NCBI GenBank assembly: GCA_964017145.1 | Contig: CAXHKQ010000143.1 | Location: 1 to 14,188 of the forward strand | Length of the DNA: 14,188 bases | Origin: Agrocybe praecox | Lineage: Eukaryota; Basidiomycota; Agaricomycetes; Agaricales; Agrocybaceae | Reading direction: 5' to 3' | In this document: piece after piece, positions 8,499-14,188 of the stretch | Layout: every line of letters begins with the position of its first letter | Position numbering within the stretch: the stretch's first letter is position 1 | The notes under the pieces: model-generated | Database searches by the model: none | What the model saw: the letters and a program-made list of their open reading frames with translations, nothing else | Told to the model about the DNA's origin: nothing | Program-made: the position numbers and the translations under genes

Positions 8499-8737
8499 GA
8501 CATGTCGAATCAAACAACTCACGCCAATATCTTCGAAAGATATCCATCGATTTAATTTTTGATGCCGAATTCGTGATTAGGAGATAAAAACACGTCAGAA
8601 AAGTTCATACAGACGGCCGGTAAATGTCATTACCTCATTTTTGTGACACATTGTAATAGTCACTTAGGGCCGAATACGGAACAAAAACGTTAATGATTCA
8701 TATAAAATTAACGACATTTAGTTGTTTTTGTCAAATG

Positions 8738-8967
8738 TCAGTTTTTGCGTAATCGCGGCACCTCCTCCGCAAAATGATCTCGCATTCCCAAAATCGCATG
8801 TAAGATATGTCTAAACATTGTTTTCATATCTTTAGGAAATAAAGAATCTTTAGCTGCGGAACTTTTCTGTTTTCGAAATAATTTGATCGACTTATTAATG
8901 TTTCATTTAGGCGTCTACTACGCTCATCGTCTTCGGTGCCCAAATCGCAGGTACTGAGTTTTGGAAA
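8738..8967 (-). pseudogene. Mariner-type transposase fragment (N-terminal third)
   Basis: On the minus strand, 8875-8967 reads FPKLSTCDLGTEDDERSRRL then NETLISRSN. 8738-8833 reads KDMKTMFRHILHAILGMRDH then FAEEVPRLRKN and a stop. The first matches the linker of mariner transposases (compare FQKLRTGHLDTED in MLE1). The second matches the second helix-turn-helix region with its HILH..LGMRKL...WVPRLL pattern. The catalytic DDD domain was not found, so this is a dead fragment. The similar linker suggests that MLE1 and MLE2 belong to related lineages. Confidence 0.75.
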
Positions 8968-9389
8968 ACAATTGCGATTTTGGTTTTCGGATGGGGAATA
9001 ACATGCACCACACGTAATAAGTAATTAGACATTTTTGGCTCCAGCCGCACTTTTCCCATCAGCAAACAGTGCTACATCAAGAAACGAAATTCCCTCTTCT
9101 CGATTAGGCCGTATTTAATGAACCGCGTGTTGCAATAAACGGCATAACTTCCAAACTACTTCACATGAAATATCATAATAATTTTGTATTCCTCTTTTAA
9201 AAGATTGCACTTCCGGAAAATGTTATCGATTTGAGAGTGGTGGCACCAGAACACCGATTTTCCCGGGACTTAGTGAACAATGTAGTATTCAGCTCTCTCT
9301 TCTTGCTCTTAATTTTTGTTGAATATTTCCGTTTACTAATGGCATTTGTTTCAACAGTCCAAAAACAATAATTTGATCTTGAAGAATAA

Positions 9390-9801
9390 TTTGGAATATT
9401 AGGGAGAAAAGTGGCATCCCGACGTAAACAAATGCTGTGCTGCACCAGAGCAAACATAAAAAAATATATAGTATTACAAAAGTAATTTACATACTTCCAA
9501 TGATTCCAGTAAATCCAGACAAATTGACATTTATAGTGTTTCTAAAACCTCGAAATTGTTCCAAGAAGCCAAAAAGTCTAATTATAGCATAATTACAACT
9601 AGGGGCATGTATTGAAACGTTATGGAGTCAAGTGGTATCCCAACGTAAGCAAATGTTTGTCATTTTAAAGTACTTTCAAATACTTTCTACAAAATAGTGT
9701 TGCAAAAAATTGTACACAAGTAATTGACTTCCAATGATTCCAGTAAATCCAGCCCACTTGACATTTATTCTCTTTCTAAATCCTCATATTCTCAAATTAT
9801 T
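9390..9801 (+). repeat. Nol6: Tandem direct duplication of the 3' end of Nol6 intron B
   Basis: 9390-9562 and 9610-9801 are diverged direct copies. Shared landmarks are AAGTGG(C/T)ATCCC(G/A)ACGTAA, ACTTCCAATGATTCCAGTAA, ATCCAG, TTGACATTTAT and TTTCTAAA(A/T)CCTC. The second copy runs into the polypyrimidine tract and acceptor of exon C. The first copy lacks the CCCCCAACAG acceptor. Confidence 0.85.
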
Positions 9802-9812
9802 TCCCCCAACAG

Positions 9813-9932
9813 GCCGTCACCATTTCCGGATGCCATGCGCAGGGCGACGTATACGTGGTGAACCTGCCGCAGATTGTCGAGGACTTCCGGCTGATCGGAC
9901 ACGGTCTGGTCGAAAAGGTCGAGGAGGCGTAG
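9813..9932 (+). CDS. Nol6: Nucleolar protein 6 (Nol6/Nrap) terminal exon C
   Basis: The acceptor TTTCCCCCAACAG ends at 9812. The exon has 39 codons plus TAG at 9930-9932, in phase 0 with exon B (...REFS-AVTISGCHAQGDVYVV). It ends NLPQIVEDFRLIGHGLVEKV then EEA, which corresponds to the conserved Nol6 C-terminus (PN...ILEDF..LG.GLV..V). The three exons in this window supply about 333 C-terminal residues of a protein usually near 1,100 residues long. The acceptor lies directly after the second copy of a duplicated intron segment. Confidence 0.93.
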   Translation, partial: AVTISGCHAQGDVYVVNLPQIVEDFRLIGHGLVEKVEEA

Positions 9933-10758
9933 ATTTAAACACTTTATACATTTTATATTACAAGAAAATATATCACACAGCAGTTCACCGACCGTTATTT
10001 CTATCCCGCGTAGTTTACAATTTATTTAAATAGTTTTTTGTCTCCATCCCGTACGTCCGTCCGTCTGGCATCGCACATTTGTTAGAAATTTCTCTTTTCA
10101 ATATTATATGTATATCGCGTCGCTTTTGTATGGTGTTGGTTTGTGTATGGTTGGTTAGGAAGGACATTTATTGGAACAGAACAATCAACTAGATGTCTAC
10201 TATAGTACAGTATATATTTTCTCCTTTGCATACAAAACCGTGTCGTGTTTGGTTTGGTTGATGTGATGTGATGATATCTGTGGATACATATAATTACGCG
10301 GAGCATTCAATAAGATTGAGGTGAAGAAGGACGAGTGAGGTTGAATGAATGGAAAAACAATTACGCATATATGTCTAATGGTATCTGGGTATTATTTGTT
10401 GAGGGGGTCGGATTTAATTCTGGGGGTATAATACGCACATCAGCATGCCTAAATTGAATATATTTTATTTGAATCCATTTCATTAACTTACGGTTCTAGA
10501 TATATTCTCTTCTCGTGCCTCGTGCCTATTCCGTGTGTTCTCTGTTTTTGTGTGTGAGTTAGTTCTTCATAATCATATATAGAAACATTATCGATTCGCC
10601 GGTTTGATTGTTTCGCACTCGTGATTGTTGTGTGTGTCTAGAGTTTCGTTATTTTAAAACACAAAAAAACACATAGATGGGCTCGGTTTCCAGGTTCCAA
10701 TGTACGATTCGGTTGTTTAAAATGCATGCGCCTAAAACTGTGTGAGTGATTCACGACG

Positions 10759-10764
10759 AATAAA
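10759..10764 (+). promoter_or_regulatory. Nol6: Candidate poly(A) signal AATAAA for Nol6
   Basis: First canonical plus-strand AATAAA after the Nol6 stop, 827 bp downstream. Closer AATATA variants may be used instead. Confidence 0.35.
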
Positions 10765-11172
10765 ACCCGCCTTTTTGGCCCGGATGAAAAGATGAACGCG
10801 CACTCGGATGAATCTCTGCGGTGTGTTATATTATTCTTCGTATGCGCTGTTTGGTTTTTTCCAGTGTCTATAATTTAGGTATAATCTTACGTCATTCTTC
10901 TGTCTGTCTCCACACGTGTGTTTGTGTCGATGTTTGTGTGTGTGTGTCTGTCTCTAATTGCTCTATCCACGATTGCCGTCCATTCCTCGCCAGGGTGAAC
11001 CGTTTTAAAAAAGTTAGTTGTTCGAAATTCGGAATAGCTATGCAATAAACACAATATATCACATAATTTGAATTCAATTAATGGTATCAAGTACCTGTTT
11101 TTTCAGTTTTTAATTTGAATTTAACGGGAAAAAACATCATATTAGAAATAAAATAATTGAAACAGCGAATAT

Positions 11173-11260
11173 CAGTGGCCAGTAATCCGCGCATTTGTCT
11201 TATATTTGAAAGTTGATAACTTTCAATATTGTAGAAAAAATACGCGGATTGCAGCCAGTG
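11173..11260. repeat. 88-nt imperfect hairpin
   Basis: CAGTGGCCAGTAATCCGCG pairs with CGCGGATTGCAGCCAGTG across an 88-nt interval. A 9-bp inner stem (TTGAAAGTT with AACTTTCAA) and a partly paired middle close on a 3-nt loop. It lies between Nol6 and Ptpmeg2, outside both coding regions. It may be a tiny foldback element or a structured RNA. Confidence 0.6.
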
Positions 11261-11378
11261 TTTCAGCGTTAACAGTTTCAAAATTATCTTGGGATTTCAA
11301 ATAAAATAATGAGCGAACAAATCTCATGTAAATTAGTATTTGCCAACTAAAAACAACAGGCGAATAAATATGTGTTTT

Positions 11379-11384
11379 TTTATT
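11379..11384 (-). promoter_or_regulatory. Ptpmeg2: Candidate poly(A) signal AATAAA for Ptpmeg2
   Basis: TTTATT on the plus strand gives AATAAA on the minus strand, about 220 bp downstream of the phosphatase stop codon, a usual 3' UTR distance. Confidence 0.55.
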
Positions 11385-11604
11385 GAGCACATTCCACAGC
11401 TTTTCCTACACTTTCCGACACACACTTTCGAAAGAAAACCGCCCACCCTGCACTCTGCCATTCCATACATTTCCCCCTCCGCATTTGCTTCGCCTAGTTT
11501 TGTAATTCATAATTATTATCTACACACGTGACACCGCCGCATTTTGGTACACAACGAGATCACGATTCCTCCTCCCATCTTCCATCTCCTCCTTCTTCAC
11601 TTCT

Positions 11605-11837
11605 TCACTCCGAGTCATCGTCGTTGCCATCGAACCCCTTCAGATCGGTACTCCCGGGCTGCAGGAAGCCCCGATTCAGTGCGTACTCGATGAACGCCAG
11701 ATGACAGAAGACGTACTGGTCGGGCATCTGGATGGAGTAGGCGCGCTGCGAGCGGATCTTCTCGACGGTGCCGCGAATGTCGACGGTGCGCACGTCCTCC
11801 AGGCGGGAGATGCAGATGTCCAGCGTGATGAAGGTGC
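11605..11837 (-). CDS. Ptpmeg2: Tyrosine-protein phosphatase non-receptor type 9 (Ptpmeg2-like), last coding exon
   Basis: On the minus strand an acceptor (AAACATACAG) precedes position 11837 and the exon runs to TGA at 11605-11607. It enters in phase 1, completing a glycine that fits the GRTG end of the catalytic P-loop encoded upstream. The translation TFITLDICISRLEDVRTVDI, RGTVEKIRSQRAYSIQMPDQ, YVFCHLAFIEYALNRGFL matches the last part of a PTP domain. It most resembles PTPN9/PTP-MEG2 (LDIC..QLE, then R.QRA.SIQ.P.QY.FC..A..E.A). The Q-loop glutamine of QMPDQY is retained. A short acidic tail (DLKGFDGNDDDSE) follows. In the family an N-terminal CRAL-TRIO lipid-binding domain targets the enzyme to secretory vesicles; that part and the catalytic cysteine exon are beyond the window. 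Another PTP subfamily is possible but fits less well. Confidence 0.88.
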
Positions 11838-11977
11838 CTGTATGTTTCAGGTTGGAATAGTGGAGTGTGGTTAATTTGGGATTTTTCAAAATTCATTCAT
11901 TTATGTTATTTTTAGACTGAATAGTCATCTTTAAATCGATATGATATTATTTTTTGGTTCTTGTGATTAGTAATCAG

Positions 11978-12442
11978 CAAGGCCCGGAAGTTAAGGGAAA
12001 ATCCCTTTTTTCCTGTTCATCCTATACAGAACATTTGTAACCACGGTTATGCGTCACGTTTCCGTACGATTAAAATGAACTATACTTTTTAATCCCTTTT
12101 TCCCCTTTTTGCCATTTTTCGGACGTTAGGCCCTTTTACATCTATAATCTCTTTTTTAGACCCTTTTTCGCCTTTTTTCCTTATTTTTAGACCCTTTTTC
12201 CCCCTTTTTAGACCCTTTGGCATGTTGGCTAATTTTTCGGAAAATATTCAAAAAAATTATATATAATAATTGCAAGAAGAACCATTTTCACGACGTCTTT
12301 TCACTTTTCAACCATTTTCACAAAATGTAATCGAGAAATCATGGGCTTTAGACCCTTTTTTCTTGTTTTTCTCTCACGGTTTTTAACCACTATTTTAGGG
12401 CCCTAAAACGTACTTTTCTAGGCCCTTAACTTCCGGGCCTTG
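11978..12442. mobile_element. hAT-type MITE with perfect 8-bp target duplication
   Basis: The terminal inverted repeat CAAGGCCCGGAAGTTAAGGG is perfect over 20 bp at both ends. GTAATCAG is duplicated exactly on either side (11970-11977 and 12443-12450), the 8-bp signature of hAT transposition. The 465-bp body is non-coding and strongly strand-biased, with repeated GACCCTTTTT motifs. It is inserted in the Ptpmeg2 intron, about 140 bp upstream of the last coding exon. Confidence 0.92.
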
Positions 12443-12556
12443 GTAATCAGTTAAAATAAATTTTAAATGATCGAACATCGAAACACATTCTGCCAACAAA
12501 CATAATTAGAGCAAATGTTCATATTGTAGACAATTTGTTTTCACCGAGAAAACCAC

Positions 12557-12750
12557 GACTAGATATCTAGAGACCGAGCTGCATAAATTAACTGTATCTT
12601 TTCGTTTATAGTAAAGCAGTAATATTCTGGGCTTCATGCGGAATATGAACATTTTCTGACTAGATATCTAGAGACCGAGCTGCATAAATTAACTGAATCT
12701 TTTCGTTTATAGTAAAGCAGTAAATTCTGGGCTTCATGCGGAATATAAAC
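12557..12750 (+). repeat. Two-copy tandem repeat, 101-bp period
   Basis: 12557-12657 and 12658-12750 are nearly identical (for example GACTAGATATCTAGAGACCG, TTTTCGTTTATAGTAAAGCA, TTCTGGGCTTCATGCGGAAT). Each copy holds the 12-bp palindrome CTAGATATCTAG near its start. The array lies in the Ptpmeg2 intron, just before the SINE. Confidence 0.92.
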
Positions 12751-12766
12751 AAAGTTACCATGAAAA

Positions 12767-13010
12767 AGTGCCTGCCTCACGATCGGAAGGTCCTGGGTTC
12801 GAATCCCGGTATGGGTGCGGGTTTTTTCTTCTAACGATGATCCAAGGAAGGATGTTAAATGTTGCCTAGGGTTGCTCTTTGGAGCGCTGTGCTAACCACA
12901 TGGTCTCTGGAAAACCCGAATCGGTTATGAAGCCCTGCTACTCTTCATATACAAAGGAGTATATAAGTTAGGCCAAGACCCGTCGCGGGTTGTAGTGCCG
13001 ATAAGCAGCA
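12767..13010 (+). mobile_element. tRNA-derived SINE, 5'-truncated, with LINE-like 3' end
   Basis: The 10-bp direct repeat ACCATGAAAA at 12757-12766 and 13011-13020 flanks 244 bp, as expected of a target-site duplication. The head looks like the 3' two-thirds of a tRNA. Its anticodon loop CTCACGA (12776-12782) carries CAC, as in tRNA-Val, followed by the variable stretch AGGTC and the B box GGTTCGAATCC (12796-12806) in a CTGGG/CCCGG stem. The A-box half is missing, so the copy is 5'-truncated. The 3' part has a short hairpin ACCCG-TCG-CGGGT (12978-12990) and ends TTGTAGTGCCGATAAGCAGC, resembling the 3' ends of some insect LINEs. There is no poly(A) tail. Confidence 0.82.
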
Positions 13011-13020
13011 ACCATGAAAA

Positions 13021-13770
13021 CATTTTTATTTAAAAAAACTCCACAATTGGTTCTTATTAATTCTACCAAGCGATAAATTAAATGTTTAATGACTAAACAG
13101 CGGATAAATTTTGACAATTTGTGTCATCGAATATCTTACTATTTGAGTGAAGTCAAATTAAATATGAAACAAGTATTTATATTAAAAAATTGCTTCGTTT
13201 TAATAACTCGATTACATACTTATCTTTGGAGTTTCACAAAAAAACATTAGTTGATATGAATTTGATTGAACATAATGGAACATCTTGAAGAAAGATTGAG
13301 ATTCAGTTCATTTATGCAACTAGGACTCTAGATAACTAATATTAAACGTCGAAAATATCATGGTAAAAAGTAAAAACCAAAGATTTTGTATGTAAAGATG
13401 AGACGTAATAGAAATAGAACATAAGCATAGGGACAATACAATCAAACGAATAAATGACACTACACATATTATGCACACGCGAATTTCACGCACACATGCA
13501 AATCTCGCTCAATTTATACGGAAAGAACGATAGGCAACATAAACAATCTCACTCGCACATCCGTTTTTAGAATGAATGACAGAAAAACATCAACACATAC
13601 GATGAATTTGCAAAAAAGGACTACGAAAGGTCGAAAAAATGTTTCCGTTTGTCAAAACAGCAAATCACAAATGAGCCTCTATGACGATTCTCTATTACAA
13701 CATCTCTTGTGAAAACCACGTTGGAGCTGGAGCACGTGTATACAAATCCATTATCACAAAAAAACGTATT
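13021..13770 (-). other. Ptpmeg2: Ptpmeg2 intron without recognised element
   Basis: AT-rich sequence with no exon, RNA gene or repeat family that I can recognise on either strand. Confidence 0.5.
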
Positions 13771-13771
13771 C

Positions 13772-13787
13772 GGACCATTCGTGGGCG
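13772..13787 (-). repeat. Dispersed repeat R, diverged head motif
   Basis: GGACCATTCGTGGGCG is a diverged copy of the R head in reverse orientation. It lies 191 bp from the full head at 13963-13979 and points the same way. Confidence 0.6.
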
Positions 13788-13867
13788 AAACGGGTTTCTC
13801 TTTTGAATATCTCCGATCCTATATGCATGAAAAAAATAAAATCTACATGAATTTTTAAGTTTAGGCG

Positions 13868-13979
13868 GCAATATTCATGTAATCCATTTTGTTTCATAAA
13901 TTGATAAAATATTTGCAATATATTTGTCGTTCAAAGTGTCGAAATCCAAAGATTTACCACTCGGACCATTCGTGGTCGC
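13868..13979 (-). repeat. Dispersed repeat R, copy 3
   Basis: Reverse complement of 1880-1994 over about 112 bp. Shared blocks include GTCGTTCAAAGTGTCGAAAT, AATCCATTTTGTTT and the head GGACCATTCGTGGTCGC at 13963-13979. Confidence 0.8.
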
Positions 13980-14188
13980 AAACGTAACTGAGAGAGCAAT
14001 GATGTCAAGCTGAAATATTCATATCACATCGGCAGAACGCGCACGTGGTTTTGTGTTTTGGTTCAAGCGTTCATGGCGAGGGTTGCCGTTCCGAGTACAT
14101 TCAAAAATGTTAGACAATTTATTTTTATATTGTTTTTCCTCTACCATATACATTTGTACATGGAAAGGAGGGAGTTGTGTCCACTTGA
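13980..14188. other. Window end, unassigned intron sequence
   Basis: No exon or repeat was recognised. The expected P-loop exon of Ptpmeg2 (HCSAG.GRTG on the minus strand) is not present, so the intron extends past the window. Confidence 0.5.

Larger units (their letters stand above)
7466..9282 (-). mobile_element. Mariner-like element MLE2, degenerate, in Nol6 intron B
   Basis: The left end CATGGTTCACTAAGTCCCGG and the reverse complement of the right end CATTGTTCACTAAGTCCCGG match with one difference over 25 bp. Both are flanked by TA (7464-7465 and 9283-9284). The length is 1,817 bp. Transposase remnants on the minus strand sit near the right end, and the middle is occupied by foldback FB2. 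7491-7725 and 8499-8737 show no further confident transposase similarity. Confidence 0.85.
9933..11378 (+). other. Nol6 3' UTR and intergenic space between convergent genes
   Basis: After the Nol6 stop the DNA is AT-rich, with GT-rich stretches (TTGTGTGTGTGTGTC near 10933-10948) and no coding gene. AATATA variants follow the stop closely (near 9966), and canonical AATAAA occurs at 10759-10764 and 11044-11049. The Nol6 transcript end is therefore not fixed by sequence alone. Short open frames on both strands are low-complexity and have no family resemblance. Confidence 0.6.

Noticed and set aside
11615..11896. 93-codon minus-strand open frame overlapping the phosphatase exon
   Set aside because: It is the +1 shadow of the PTP frame; it has no motifs, while the adjacent frame matches PTPN9.
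12767..12815. Functional tRNA-Val gene
   Set aside because: The D arm and A box are missing, the anticodon stem has only 3 of 5 pairs, and the piece is enclosed in a target-site duplication with a SINE body.

Overview
This window looks like nuclear DNA of an insect, probably a dipteran such as a mosquito. The reasons are GC-rich exons in AT-rich non-coding DNA, GT/AG introns of several kb packed with transposon relics, and two recognisable animal genes. The species cannot be read from the sequence.

Layout. (1) 1-1701: the 3' part of a Jockey/I-type non-LTR retrotransposon, with a reverse-transcriptase reading frame open from the window edge to its stop. (2) 1702-2319: a foldback element with ~150 bp arms, and two copies of a dispersed repeat headed by a near-palindrome. 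(3) 2411-9932, plus strand: the last three exons of Nol6 (Nrap/Mat89Ba, Utp22 in yeast). The first of them carries an apparent frameshift. (4) The 4.0 kb intron between exons A and B holds a mariner-like element (3066-6016) whose transposase lies in pieces on the minus strand and is split by later DNA, including a nested hAT-like element rich in TATCGATA. (5) The 2.5 kb intron between exons B and C holds a second mariner-like relic (7466-9282) with a foldback element inside it, followed by a direct duplication of the intron's 3' end. (6) 9933-11604: AT-rich space between convergent genes, with poly(A) signals and an 88-nt hairpin. (7) 11605-11837, minus strand: the last coding exon of a PTPN9/Ptpmeg2-like tyrosine phosphatase. 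(8) From 11838 to the window end: intron of that gene, holding a fresh hAT-type MITE with a perfect 8-bp target duplication, a 101-bp tandem duplication, a 5'-truncated tRNA-Val-derived SINE with a 10-bp target duplication, and another copy of the dispersed repeat.

Nol6 (ribosome biogenesis) and Ptpmeg2 (membrane-trafficking phosphatase) meet tail to tail and show no functional link beyond adjacency. The main interest is the layered transposon history of their introns. I found no coherent new multi-gene system.
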